DNA from: CAZXFA01 sp964640085
GTDB lineage: Bacteria; Actinomycetota; UBA4738; HRBIN12
DNA: 64,000 nt
Assembly (NCBI GenBank): GCA_964640085.1
Contig: CAZXFA010000009.1
Coordinates: 1 to 64,000, forward strand
Direction: 5' to 3'
The notes under the pieces were generated by a model. It did no database searches. It was not told where the DNA came from and saw only the letters and a list, made by a program, of their open reading frames with translations. Each line of letters starts with the position of its first letter. Within the stretch, counting starts at the first letter, position 1. The position numbers and the translations under genes were made by a program. Positions 56,997 through 64,000 of this stretch are shown in pieces.

Positions 56997-57650
56997 CTAC
57001 CGGGTGCCCGATCCGACCAGCTCGGCGACGAAGGCCCCGACCAGGCCCGCGAGCTCGCCCTCCCGTCGCCAGAAGTGGTGGTCGGTCCCCGGGACGATCC
57101 GGAGCGTCGCGGCGGGTAGCAGATCGGCGAGCCGTCCGAGCTCGGCGGGGGGACAGTGTCGGTCCGCGTCGCCGGCGACCAGCAGCACCGGCCGGCGCAG
57201 AACGCGGAGCTCCGAGGCGGAGGGCGGGTCGGGCACGTCCAGCCCGGGGCCGAGCGGCAGGCCGATCAGCCCGAGGCCGGCAACGCGGTCGTCGCCGATC
57301 GCCTCGTTCAGGGCCACGGCCGCTCCGAACGACCAGCCGAGGACCACGGTGGGGCCCGAGGCCTCCTCACGGACACGGCCAACGGCAGCGGCGACGTCGC
57401 GGACCTCGGTCCGGCCGCCGCCGTACGTGCCGGCCGATCCCATCGTCCCTCGGAAGTTGTACGACAGCACCACCAGCCCCCGCCCCGCCAGGTCGTTGCG
57501 GATGGCCCACAGGAGGGGGTGGTCCTTGCTCCCCCCGAGCCGGGGATGCGGGTGGCACAGGACCGCGGAACCGTCGGGCCGGCCCTCCGGCTCCCGGATC
57601 TCGCCCTCGAGCGAGATGCCGTCCTCGGTGATGAAGCGGATCGGTTCCAC
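56997..57650 (-). CDS. Alpha/beta hydrolase
   Basis: The 217-residue protein has the nucleophile elbow VVLGWSFGAAVAL (Ser), a C-terminal Asp in LLVAGDADRHCPP and His in VPGTDHHFW, the full catalytic triad. An N-terminal HPHPRLGGSKDHPLLWAIRND segment with GxxRG-like RGTMGSAGTY matches the small dienelactone-hydrolase-like/CocE-like group often described as KANL3-like. The substrate is unknown. The start lies only 22 nt from the divergent start of the next gene. Confidence 0.85.
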   Translation of the reverse strand: MEPIRFITEDGISLEGEIREPEGRPDGSAVLCHPHPRLGGSKDHPLLWAIRNDLAGRGLVVLSYNFRGTMGSAGTYGGGRTEVRDVAAAVGRVREEASGPTVVLGWSFGAAVALNEAIGDDRVAGLGLIGLPLGPGLDVPDPPSASELRVLRRPVLLVAGDADRHCPPAELGRLADLLPAATLRIVPGTDHHFWRREGELAGLVGAFVAELVGSGTR

Positions 57651-57672
57651 CGCGTGCGACGATGCCAGCGGG

Positions 57673-58602
57673 ATGGGTCCGCGACAACCGTTGGCGTTCG
57701 CCCTGCGCGATCCTCTGCCCTGGGTCGAGCTCGCGGAGATCGTCCGCTCGGCCGAGGATGCAGGGTACGGAGCACTGTTCCTGCCGGAGATCACGGGGCG
57801 CGATGCGCTGGTGACGCTCGGCGCGCTCGCCGGGGAGACCCGAGCTCTCCTCCTCGTCACCGGCATCGTGCCCATCCGCTCTCGGACCCCGCTACTCACG
57901 GCGATGGCCGCCGCCACGGTCCACGAGCGCTCGGGCGGGCGCCTGATCCTCGGGCTCGGGCCCGGGCCGCCGCGCCCCGGGGTCCTGGACGAGCTCCGAC
58001 GGTACGTGCTCGCCGTACGGGAACTGCTGGGAGGCGGGAGGATCGGCGGGGTCGAACGGGTGGAGGGCCTCGCCCTCGCGCCCGGCTCCCCGGTGCAGAT
58101 CTGGATCTCGGCGATGGGCCCGAGGGCCTTCGCGCTGGCAGGCGAGATCGCCGACGGGGCGATCCTCAATTGGTGCACGCCCGACCGCGTGGCCTTCGCG
58201 CGCCGGAGGATCGGCGAGGCGGCCGAGGCCGCGGGGCGCGACCCGGCGGGGGTGACCCTGGCCGTCTACGTGCGCTCCTGGGTGGGCGAGGACCCGGAAG
58301 CCGCCCTCCCTGTCCTGCGCGCCGCGGCGGGGGAGTACGCGTCCTTCCCCGCCTACCATCGGCAGTTCGAGCAGCTGGGTCTGGGCGCCGAGGCCGAGGT
58401 GGCGGCGGCCGCACACCGTGCGGGGCGTCCCGATGACGCCCCGGCCGCGCTGGCCGAGGCGGTGTCGGCGGTCGGAGCGGAAGCCCCCTCCCGGCTGGCG
58501 GCCTTCCGCGAGGCCGGGGCCGACCTGGTCGTCGTTTATCCGGTGGCCGTGGGCGAGGCGTCCGCATCGATCCGGGCCACGCTGCTCGCGCTCGCGCCGT
58601 GA
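57673..58602 (+). CDS. LLM-class F420-dependent oxidoreductase-like protein
   Basis: The 309-residue protein follows the luciferase-like monooxygenase barrel: PWVELAEIVRSAEDAGYGAL, FLPEITGRDALVTLGALA, VHERSGGRLILGLGPGPPRPG and IWISAMGPRAFALAGEIADG. Many actinobacterial members use F420. The substrate is unknown. An F420-type FrhB-like enzyme and a ferredoxin are encoded just downstream, supporting F420 use. The ATG at 57673 is chosen because an earlier one would overlap the hydrolase gene. Confidence 0.82.
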   Translation: MGPRQPLAFALRDPLPWVELAEIVRSAEDAGYGALFLPEITGRDALVTLGALAGETRALLLVTGIVPIRSRTPLLTAMAAATVHERSGGRLILGLGPGPPRPGVLDELRRYVLAVRELLGGGRIGGVERVEGLALAPGSPVQIWISAMGPRAFALAGEIADGAILNWCTPDRVAFARRRIGEAAEAAGRDPAGVTLAVYVRSWVGEDPEAALPVLRAAAGEYASFPAYHRQFEQLGLGAEAEVAAAAHRAGRPDDAPAALAEAVSAVGAEAPSRLAAFREAGADLVVVYPVAVGEASASIRATLLALAP

Positions 58603-58609
58603 GCGTCGG

Positions 58610-58637
58610 TTGCCGATGGCCGGCGCGGGTGTAGACT
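58610..58637 (+). promoter_or_regulatory. Probable promoter of the ferredoxin gene
   Basis: TTGCCG (58610-58615) and TAGACT (58632-58637) are 16 nt apart. The start would be near 58645, leaving a leader of about 35 nt with an AAAAGGGG ribosome-binding site before the ATG at 58679. Confidence 0.55.
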
Positions 58638-58678
58638 TCGATTTGCAAGGTCCGCACGGTTGAAAAGGGGAAAAACGG

Positions 58679-59008
58679 ATGACCTACACGATCTGCGAGC
58701 CGTGCATCGACGTGAAGGACCGGGCCTGCGTGGACGAGTGCCCGGTGGACTGCATCTACGAGGGCGGCCGGATGCTCTACATCCATCCGGACGAGTGCGT
58801 CGACTGCGGCGCCTGCGAGCCGGTCTGCCCCGTGACGGCGATCTTCTACGAGGACGACGTCCCGGCCGAGTGGAATCAGTTCACGCCGATAAACGCGGAG
58901 TTCTTCAACGACGAGGTGAGCGGCATCGGGTCACCGGGCGGGGCGGCCCAGGTGGGGCCGACGGACAAGGACCACCCGACCGTGGCCGGCTGGGCCTCGG
59001 TGGGCTGA
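58679..59008 (+). CDS. fdxA: 7Fe ferredoxin (FdxA type)
   Basis: The 109-residue ferredoxin has the [3Fe-4S]/[4Fe-4S] arrangement: C9, C17, C21 and C25 in the first half (CIDVKDRACVDECPVDC) and C40, C43, C46, C50 in the second (CVDCGACEPVC). The C-terminal half is a helical extension typical of actinobacterial FdxA. It carries electrons in the cytoplasm. The convergent FrhB-like gene and the adjacent F420 oxidoreductase suggest exchange with F420. Confidence 0.93.
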   Translation: MTYTICEPCIDVKDRACVDECPVDCIYEGGRMLYIHPDECVDCGACEPVCPVTAIFYEDDVPAEWNQFTPINAEFFNDEVSGIGSPGGAAQVGPTDKDHPTVAGWASVG

Positions 59009-59028
59009 TCGGAACGGATCTTCCCCCC

Positions 59029-59055
59029 GGATCCCGAGCTCCCCGCTCGGGATCC
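59029..59055. terminator. Hairpin terminator between convergent genes
   Basis: GGATCCCGAGC and GCTCGGGATCC form a perfect 11-bp stem around TCCCC. It lies 20 nt after the ferredoxin stop and 14 nt before the convergent stop at 59070, so it can serve both. Confidence 0.8.
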
Positions 59056-59069
59056 GCGCGTGCTCGGGA

Positions 59070-60200
59070 TCAGGCCATCGCCCTGTCGGGCTGGGGGACG
59101 ACCCCCGGCTCGCTCCACGCGGTGTCGGTGGGCCAGCGCTCCCGGGACTTGGCGGCGAGTTTCCGCATCAGCGAGATCGCGGCCTCGTCCTCGGATCCCG
59201 GACGCCACTCGACGATGCCGTCGGCCACCGCCCGCTCCCACAGGTCCTTCCCCTTGTCGGTCCGGATGATCGTGAGGGTCCAACCTTCGCCCTGGCCGAG
59301 GCCGCCGAAGGAGATGTCCGCGTGCTCGGCGGCGAAGTCGGGGCAGTGCAGGCACCCCGGCCGCGTGTAGGCGTGCGACTTCTTGAGGGGGTAGGTGATC
59401 TCCTCGCCCTCGCGTGTGTAGAAGAGGAGCTTCCCCTTGATGTTCACGCGGACGAGGTCGTCCAGGTCCAGCCCGAGCTCCTTCTGGGCGATCTCCACCA
59501 TCAGGCCGTCGTACGTGAAGGACTTCGAGCACAGGAGCCCGAACGTCCAGTTGACCTTCTTCGCCCACTTGTTGACGCGGCGTGCCGTCATCGACCCGGT
59601 GACGCTCGACTGGCAGGACATACCCACCAGCGCGAGCTTCGACAGCCCCATCTCGGCAGCCTTGATCATCGCCAGGGGGTTGGCCGAGTACGTGTACCGC
59701 GATCCGGCCGAGGCCAGCACGCCCTCGCGATCGGTGACGACCGTGGGCTCGACGTCCCACGGCCGGTCGTCCGACAGCTTGGACGTGCACACCCCGTCGA
59801 TCTCGCCGTTCTCGAGCCCCCAGACCAGCAGCGCCGAGACGACGCCGCCATCCTGACCGTGGAGCAGGGTCTCCGGGTCGGCGGCCCGCGCCAGCACGAT
59901 GTCCTGGTAGTGCCCGATCACGTCCTCCGGGGTCCGCGTCTGCCCGAACAGGAGCCGGTCGATCTCACCCTCCCAGTCGCGGAACCGGGGACAGGCGAGG
60001 GTGCAGAGCGAGCAGCCCCTTTCCCCGTGCGAGCAGACGTCGGCGCCGTCCTCTTGGAGCTGGACCGGGACGTTGTCCTCGTACCCCAGGACGTGGAACG
60101 GGCACGCGACGATGCACGCGGAGCAGCCGGTGCAGAGCCCCGTCAGGACGACCTCGTGGTACAGGTCGCGCCACTGCGTCTTGTCCGTCGCGGGGCTCAT
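59070..60200 (-). CDS. FrhB/FdhB-like coenzyme F420 (de)hydrogenase beta-subunit family protein
   Basis: The 376-residue protein has two ferredoxin-like Fe-S motifs near the start (GLCTGCSACIVACPFHV and CSHGERGCSLCTLACPRF) followed by the FrhB N and C domains (DGGVVSALLVWGLENGEIDG, GMSCQSSVTGS, LLCSKSFTYDGL and RPGCLHCPDFAAEHADISFGG). FrhB proteins bind FAD and F420. The most likely role is electron transfer between ferredoxin and F420, supported by the convergent ferredoxin gene. The ATG at 60200 is used; the frame reaches 60308. Confidence 0.88.
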   Translation of the reverse strand: MSPATDKTQWRDLYHEVVLTGLCTGCSACIVACPFHVLGYEDNVPVQLQEDGADVCSHGERGCSLCTLACPRFRDWEGEIDRLLFGQTRTPEDVIGHYQDIVLARAADPETLLHGQDGGVVSALLVWGLENGEIDGVCTSKLSDDRPWDVEPTVVTDREGVLASAGSRYTYSANPLAMIKAAEMGLSKLALVGMSCQSSVTGSMTARRVNKWAKKVNWTFGLLCSKSFTYDGLMVEIAQKELGLDLDDLVRVNIKGKLLFYTREGEEITYPLKKSHAYTRPGCLHCPDFAAEHADISFGGLGQGEGWTLTIIRTDKGKDLWERAVADGIVEWRPGSEDEAAISLMRKLAAKSRERWPTDTAWSEPGVVPQPDRAMA

Positions 60201-60279
60201 CCCGCGGCAGTATATGGGCCGTACGGGGTGCCTGACGGGCCGAAGGACCCTGGTCGGATGGCTCGGAGGTCGTTCGCGC

Positions 60280-60624
60280 TCACAGCGAGAAGGACTCGCC
60301 GCAGGCACACTCGTGCCGGGCGCGCGGGTTCAGCATCTTCAGCCCTCCGCCCAGCAGCGCGTCGTTGAAGTCCAGGGTGGAGCCCTCGACGATGGGCGTG
60401 CTCTGCGGGTCGACCAGGACCCGCACGCCGTCGGCGGCCTCGACCACGTGGTCGTCCGCCGCCGGGGCGTCGGCGAACGCCAGCTCGTAGCTGAAGCCCG
60501 AGCAGCCGCCCGCGACCACGCGGACGCGCAGGATCGGCTCGGACCGGCCCTCCTTCTCCGCGAGCGCGCGGACCTTCCCGGCCGCTCGGTCGGTGACGGT
60601 GATGACGGTCGCCGTCTGCTCCAT
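60280..60624 (-). CDS. erpA: A-type iron-sulphur carrier (ErpA/IscA)
   Basis: The 114-residue protein has the three cluster cysteines C41 (VVAGGCSGFS), C106 and C108 (ECACGESF) of A-type carriers. It delivers Fe-S clusters to enzymes such as IspH, ferredoxins and the FrhB-like protein, all encoded in this window. GLKMLNPRA and STPIVEGSTLDF are family motifs. The gene stands alone with no suf or isc genes beside it. Confidence 0.93.
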   Translation of the reverse strand: MEQTATVITVTDRAAGKVRALAEKEGRSEPILRVRVVAGGCSGFSYELAFADAPAADDHVVEAADGVRVLVDPQSTPIVEGSTLDFNDALLGGGLKMLNPRARHECACGESFSL

Positions 60625-60664
60625 GTCCTTCCAGGATACCCGGGCCCTCGGCCTCCTCGGAGCC

Positions 60665-62053
60665 TCAGCCTGCGGCGAGGCCGAGGAAGGCGCCCTTCAC
60701 CGCCTCGGACAGGGTGGGGTAGGCATGGATCGCCTCCCCGATCAGCGGTGCGGGGATCCGCCCGGCCATCGCGGCCACGATCTCGTGGATCATCGCTCCC
60801 CCCTCCTCGCCGACGATGTGTCCCCCGAGGATCTGCCCGCTCCCGGCGTCGGCCACCAGCTTGACCATGCCGTCGGTCCGCCCGTCGATGTGCGCCCGCT
60901 CGTTGTCCTCGAGCCGGATCGCCGCGGTCCGGACCCGGTGGCCGGCCTCGCGGGCCTCTCGCTCGGTCATCCCCACGCTCGCGACCTCCGGGTCGCTGAA
61001 CGTGACGCGCGGGACGACACGGTAGTCGCGGGCTCGAGGGGTGCCCAGGATGTCGTCGACGACGATGTCCGCCTCGTAGTTCCCGACGTGCGTGAACAGC
61101 AGCTCGCCGGTCGCGTCCCCGGCGGCCCACACCCCCTCGGCGGTCGTCCGGAGCGTCCCGGTGAGGACCGGGCGCCCGCGCTCGTCGAGCTCGAGGCCGA
61201 CGGCCCCCAGGTCGTGGGCGTCGAACACGGGGACGCGGCCGGCGGCAACCAAGACCTCCTCGGTCTCCAGGGTCCCTCCGTCCTCGAAGGACAGCATCCA
61301 CCGCCGGCCGTCGTGGTCGGCGCGCTCGATGGTGGTCCCCGGCAGCAGCTGGATGCCCTCGCGCTCCAGCACCGGGGCGAGCGTCCCCGAGGCATCCTCG
61401 TCCTCGTTGGGCAGGATCCGGGGCAGCACCTCGATGGCGGTCACCCGGGTCCCGAACCGCGCGTAGATCTGCGAGAACTCGATCCCGATCGCGCCGGTCC
61501 CGAGCACGGCGAGCGAGTCCGGTGGTGCGTCCGGCTCCCAGATCGCCTCGCGGTTGGTCCAGTACGGCCCATCGGCCAGGCCCTCGATCGGTGGCACGCT
61601 CGTGTCGGTGCCGGTGGCGAGGACGATCCGCTCCGCCTCGACGCGGGTCCCGTCGGCGAGCTCGATCCGTCGGGGGCCGACCAGGCGGGCCTCCTGGAGG
61701 AACACGGCGACCCCGACGCGTTCGAACGGCGCGGCGCCCTCGCCGGACTGGCTCTCGATCACCCGCCGCGCGCGCTCGCGGACGGCCTGGAAATCGAGCT
61801 CCACCGAGGGGATCCGCACGCCGAACCGCCCCGCGTCGCGCGCCTGGTGGGCGATCCTCGCGCTGCGGAGCATCACCTTGGTGGGGACGCAGCCGTAGTG
61901 GTTGCACTCGCCCCCGAGCTTGTCCCGCTCGGCGATCGCGACCTTCAGGTCCGAGCGGCGAGCGAGCTGGAACGCGACCTCCGAGCCCGTCCCGCCGCCG
62001 CCGATCACGAAGACGTCGAACCGCTCCACCTTCCCCTCCAACACTCGCTCCAT
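60665..62053 (-). CDS. FAD-dependent pyridine nucleotide-disulphide oxidoreductase
   Basis: The 462-residue flavoprotein has FAD site DVFVIGGGGTGSEVA, redox pair C50/C55 (GGECNHYGCVPTK), NAD site LAVLGTGAIGIEFSQIYARFG, and C-terminal HAYPTLSEAVK with the catalytic His. It is of the lipoamide dehydrogenase/mercuric reductase superfamily. No 2-oxoacid dehydrogenase genes are near, so the partner is unknown. It starts 45 nt from the divergent NUDIX gene. Confidence 0.88.
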   Translation of the reverse strand: MERVLEGKVERFDVFVIGGGGTGSEVAFQLARRSDLKVAIAERDKLGGECNHYGCVPTKVMLRSARIAHQARDAGRFGVRIPSVELDFQAVRERARRVIESQSGEGAAPFERVGVAVFLQEARLVGPRRIELADGTRVEAERIVLATGTDTSVPPIEGLADGPYWTNREAIWEPDAPPDSLAVLGTGAIGIEFSQIYARFGTRVTAIEVLPRILPNEDEDASGTLAPVLEREGIQLLPGTTIERADHDGRRWMLSFEDGGTLETEEVLVAAGRVPVFDAHDLGAVGLELDERGRPVLTGTLRTTAEGVWAAGDATGELLFTHVGNYEADIVVDDILGTPRARDYRVVPRVTFSDPEVASVGMTEREAREAGHRVRTAAIRLEDNERAHIDGRTDGMVKLVADAGSGQILGGHIVGEEGGAMIHEIVAAMAGRIPAPLIGEAIHAYPTLSEAVKGAFLGLAAG

Positions 62054-62098
62054 GAGCAGGCCTTCCCGTCGGTCGCGGCTTCCCGTGTCTCCTCTACC

Positions 62099-62689
62099 AT
62101 GACCCGACCGATGGACACCCCACGCCGGGCGGACCCTCCGCTCACCGACCGCCTCCGCGGTGCGCTCGATCCGGAACCGTCCCCCACGCTGGATCCCGGC
62201 GACCGCCTGGCGGGCGTGCTGGTCCCGGTCCTCGAGGGCCGGGGGGTGGTGTTCACCAGGCGGAGCGAGTCGATGTCCCGTCATCCGGGCGAGATCTCGT
62301 TCCCGGGGGGGCTCGAGCACCCCGAGGACGCGAGCCTGGCCGAGACCGCGCTCCGCGAGACCGAGGAGGAGCTCGGGATCCCACGCTCGTCGGTCCGGGT
62401 GCTCGGCGCCCTGCCGGCAGTGCACACGTTCGTCTCGGCGATCCTGATCGTGCCCTTCGTGGGCGTGGTGGAGGGACGCCCGGCGTTCGTCCCCAACGTG
62501 GAGGAGATCGCGGAGGTGCTCGAGTACCCGCTCGAGGCGCTCGAGGCCGCCGAGACGCAGGTCGAGTGGCGGCGTGACGTGCACGTCTACCGGGGATGGG
62601 CCTACGAGATGGGCGAACATACGATCTGGGGGGCGACCGCCCGGATCCTGCACAGCCTGTTCGAGACCCTGAGGGGGGTCCCCGCATGA
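62099..62689 (+). CDS. NUDIX hydrolase, CoA pyrophosphatase-like
   Basis: The 196-residue protein has the NUDIX box GGLEHPEDASLAETALRETE, ending EELGI, preceded by RHPGEISFPGG, the pattern of NudL/CoA diphosphatases. It hydrolyses CoA or related nucleoside-diphosphate compounds. Its stop overlaps the next ATG (ATGA), coupling it to a CoA-binding protein gene. Confidence 0.87.
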   Translation: MTRPMDTPRRADPPLTDRLRGALDPEPSPTLDPGDRLAGVLVPVLEGRGVVFTRRSESMSRHPGEISFPGGLEHPEDASLAETALRETEEELGIPRSSVRVLGALPAVHTFVSAILIVPFVGVVEGRPAFVPNVEEIAEVLEYPLEALEAAETQVEWRRDVHVYRGWAYEMGEHTIWGATARILHSLFETLRGVPA

Positions 62690-63165
62690 CGGCGGGAACG
62701 GCATCCGATCCCGGCGGCTACGGGCCGTCGGACGCTGAGCTCCGCTCCATCCTTGGCGACGCCGAGACGATCGCGGTCGTGGGCCTGTCCTCCAAGCCGG
62801 AGCGCTACTCGCACGAGGTCGCGTCGTTCCTCCAGGATCGTGGGTATCGGATCGTCCCGGTGAACCCGCGCGAGACGGAGGTCCTCGGCGAGCCCGCGTA
62901 CGCGTCCCTCTTGGAGGTTCCGGAGCAGGTCCGGATCGACGTGGTCAACGTCTTCCGTCGGTCCGAGGAGACGCCGGCGATCGCCGAGCAGGCGGTGGCG
63001 CGTGGCGCCACGGTGCTCTGGCTCCAGGACGGGATCGTGAACGAGGAGGCTCGCCGGATCGCGGAGGGGGCGGGGCTCACCGTGATCATGGGGGTCTGCA
63101 TCAAGAGGACGTCGAGGCGGCTGGACCGCGACGGCGGTTCGGGGGGAGTCGAGGAGGGAACCTGA
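62686..63165 (+). CDS. CoA-binding domain protein (YccU-like)
   Basis: The 159-residue protein has a Rossmann-like CoA-binding fold: ETIAVVGLSSKPERYSHEVA, YRIVPVNPRETEVLG, ATVLWLQDGIVNEEARRIA and GVCIKRTSRRL. The role is unknown; coupling to a CoA-type NUDIX hydrolase suggests a function in CoA handling. It overlaps the NUDIX stop by 4 nt. Confidence 0.88.
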   Translation: MTAGTASDPGGYGPSDAELRSILGDAETIAVVGLSSKPERYSHEVASFLQDRGYRIVPVNPRETEVLGEPAYASLLEVPEQVRIDVVNVFRRSEETPAIAEQAVARGATVLWLQDGIVNEEARRIAEGAGLTVIMGVCIKRTSRRLDRDGGSGGVEEGT

Positions 63166-63167
63166 TC

Positions 63168-63335
63168 GTGCAGACGTGGGAGTACTTCGTGGCGCCGCTG
63201 CTCGAGCACAACCCGGGCGAGATCCTGAACACGTTCGGGGCCGACGGGTGGGAGCTCGTCTCGGTGGTGCAGATCACGAACCCGATGGGCGGGCAGTCGC
63301 TGGTCGCCTACCTCAAGCGCCCGAAGGCCGCCTAG
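63168..63335 (+). CDS. DUF4177-like small protein, 55 aa
   Basis: The product begins with TWEYFVAPLLEHN and continues FGADGWELVSVVQI and LVAYLKRP, the signature of short DUF4177-type proteins. GGAGGG lies about 10 nt upstream of the GTG. It is encoded 2 nt after the CoA-binding gene. Its stop (TAG at 63333-63335) shares two bases with the convergent stop of the next gene. The function is unknown. Confidence 0.75.
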   Translation: MQTWEYFVAPLLEHNPGEILNTFGADGWELVSVVQITNPMGGQSLVAYLKRPKAA

Positions 63336-64000
63336 CGTCCGGCGCGCCGCCGGGACCAGAGGAACAGCCCGATCAGGACGGCGGCCACGAACAGACCCGC
63401 TCCGGTACCGAGCGCCCCGAACGGATCCTCCGCCGCGGGGTTCGGAGAGATCGCTGGGGAGGGCGAGCGGTCCGGGGTCGGCCCGTCCACCGAGGGGGTC
63501 GGGGTCGAGGCGGTGGGCGCCACCGAGGGGGTCGGGGTCGGGACCTGCAGGTCGACGCCTGTGAGGCGGTGGATCGTCGTCGGGGTGACGACGTAGAGCC
63601 GGCCCTCCGGCCCGGCCGCGACATCGGTGATGCCGCCCTCGAACGTACCGACCACCTCGTCGGCGGGTGGTCCATCACCCTGGCGCGACAGCCGGTGCAG
63701 CCGGCCGCTGTAGCCCTCGCCCACGTACAGGCCCCCGTCCGTCATCGAGCCCGCGCACCCGGTCACCACGACCGGCTCCTCGTAAGCGACGACCGGCGGG
63801 ACGAACGCCGGCCCGCCCCCGGGACCGAGGTGCTCAGGCCAGCCGAAGTTGCCGCCCGGCTCGCCGAGGTTCACCTCATCCCACGCGTTCGGGCCGTTGT
63901 CGGTGAACCACGGCTCGCCGGTCGTCAGGTCGAAGCAGATCCCGAAGGAGTTCCGCACGCCGAGCAGGAAAGTGGGGTCGTCCGCCCCGAAGGGGTTGTC
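63332..64000 (-). CDS. PQQ-dependent sugar-dehydrogenase-like protein with C-terminal membrane anchor, partial
   Basis: The frame is open to the window edge. The visible C-terminal part shows LLGVRNSFGICFDLTTGEPWF, NGPNAWDEVNLGEPGGNFGWP and GGLYVGEGYSGRLHRLSRQG, the six-bladed soluble glucose/sorbosone dehydrogenase pattern. A Pro/Ser/Thr-rich linker (about 75 residues from the end) and the membrane helix LGTGAGLFVAAVLIGLFLW with RRR follow, so the enzyme is exported and anchored. The N-terminal half and signal peptide lie outside. Confidence 0.8.
   Translation of the reverse strand, partial: DNPFGADDPTFLLGVRNSFGICFDLTTGEPWFTDNGPNAWDEVNLGEPGGNFGWPEHLGPGGGPAFVPPVVAYEEPVVVTGCAGSMTDGGLYVGEGYSGRLHRLSRQGDGPPADEVVGTFEGGITDVAAGPEGRLYVVTPTTIHRLTGVDLQVPTPTPSVAPTASTPTPSVDGPTPDRSPSPAISPNPAAEDPFGALGTGAGLFVAAVLIGLFLWSRRRAGR

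Noticed and set aside
1..64000. CRISPR array, defence island, prophage or insertion sequence
   Set aside because: No regularly spaced repeats, no cas, nuclease, integrase or transposase genes and no terminal inverted repeats were seen on either strand.

Overview
The window is 64 kb of very GC-rich DNA carrying about 74 coding regions, densely packed, with many GTG starts and ATGA/GTGA start-stop overlaps. Gene content points to the Actinomycetota. The strongest markers are the trio at 26699-28588 (SCO1664 family, DUF3090, MSMEG_4193-type phosphatase), GTTCA repeats at 11-nt spacing like the Streptomyces PhoP box upstream of pstS, F420-linked enzymes, PucR regulation of GABA genes, and a FdxA-type 7Fe ferredoxin. 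A run of exactly 100 N at 12243-12342 marks a scaffold join, so this is probably a draft or metagenome-assembled genome of an uncultivated lineage. I cannot name a class or genus.

Layout. 1-2521 (minus): a cluster of three coiled-coil or receptor-like genes sharing sequence, cut by the window edge. 2787-12174: mostly unrecognised genes, three consecutive NarL/LuxR response regulators without a kinase, a secreted IPT/TIG-repeat protein, and a DivIVA-like coiled-coil protein. 12470-19584: a Tad/Flp pilus operon (Flp pilin, TadE, TadG, CpaB, CpaE, CpaF, TadB, TadC) with no prepilin peptidase in view. 19697-28588: pheA, a PQQ-propeller protein, rhomboid protease, cation efflux, two lipoproteins, an ECF sigma factor translationally coupled to ogt, and the actinobacterial trio. 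28635-36942: the phosphate locus, with phoR divergent from pstSCAB-phoU-phoP, a DUF47 protein and a Pit permease. 36950-43971: GNAT, a lysozyme-like secreted protein, ispH, a SLC41/MgtE transporter coupled to a duplicated PhoU-TrkA_C protein, a HhH-GPD glycosylase and a CGNR zinc-finger regulator.

44004-47801 holds two small genes behind a consensus promoter, a HesB-like protein, and a decayed region: a chimeric remnant of cyanophycinase and cyanophycin synthetase, and a Mur-ligase/cyanophycin-synthetase relative broken by one frameshift. 49161-56458 is a GABA/aminoaldehyde catabolic unit around a PucR regulator with a 17-bp palindromic operator. 57673-60624 combines an F420-type luciferase-like oxidoreductase, ferredoxin, an FrhB-like F420:ferredoxin oxidoreductase and an A-type Fe-S carrier. 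60665-64000 holds a flavin disulfide oxidoreductase, a NUDIX hydrolase, a CoA-binding protein, a tiny DUF4177-like protein and the end of a surface-anchored sugar dehydrogenase.

I found no CRISPR array, tRNA, rRNA, insertion sequence, phage module or recognisable defence system. The most unusual items are the tandem coiled-coil cluster, the stepwise loss of phosphorylation residues in the three response regulators, the eroded cyanophycin region, the paired internal duplications of MgtE and its PhoU-TrkA partner, and the PucR operator overlapping a probably leaderless promoter.
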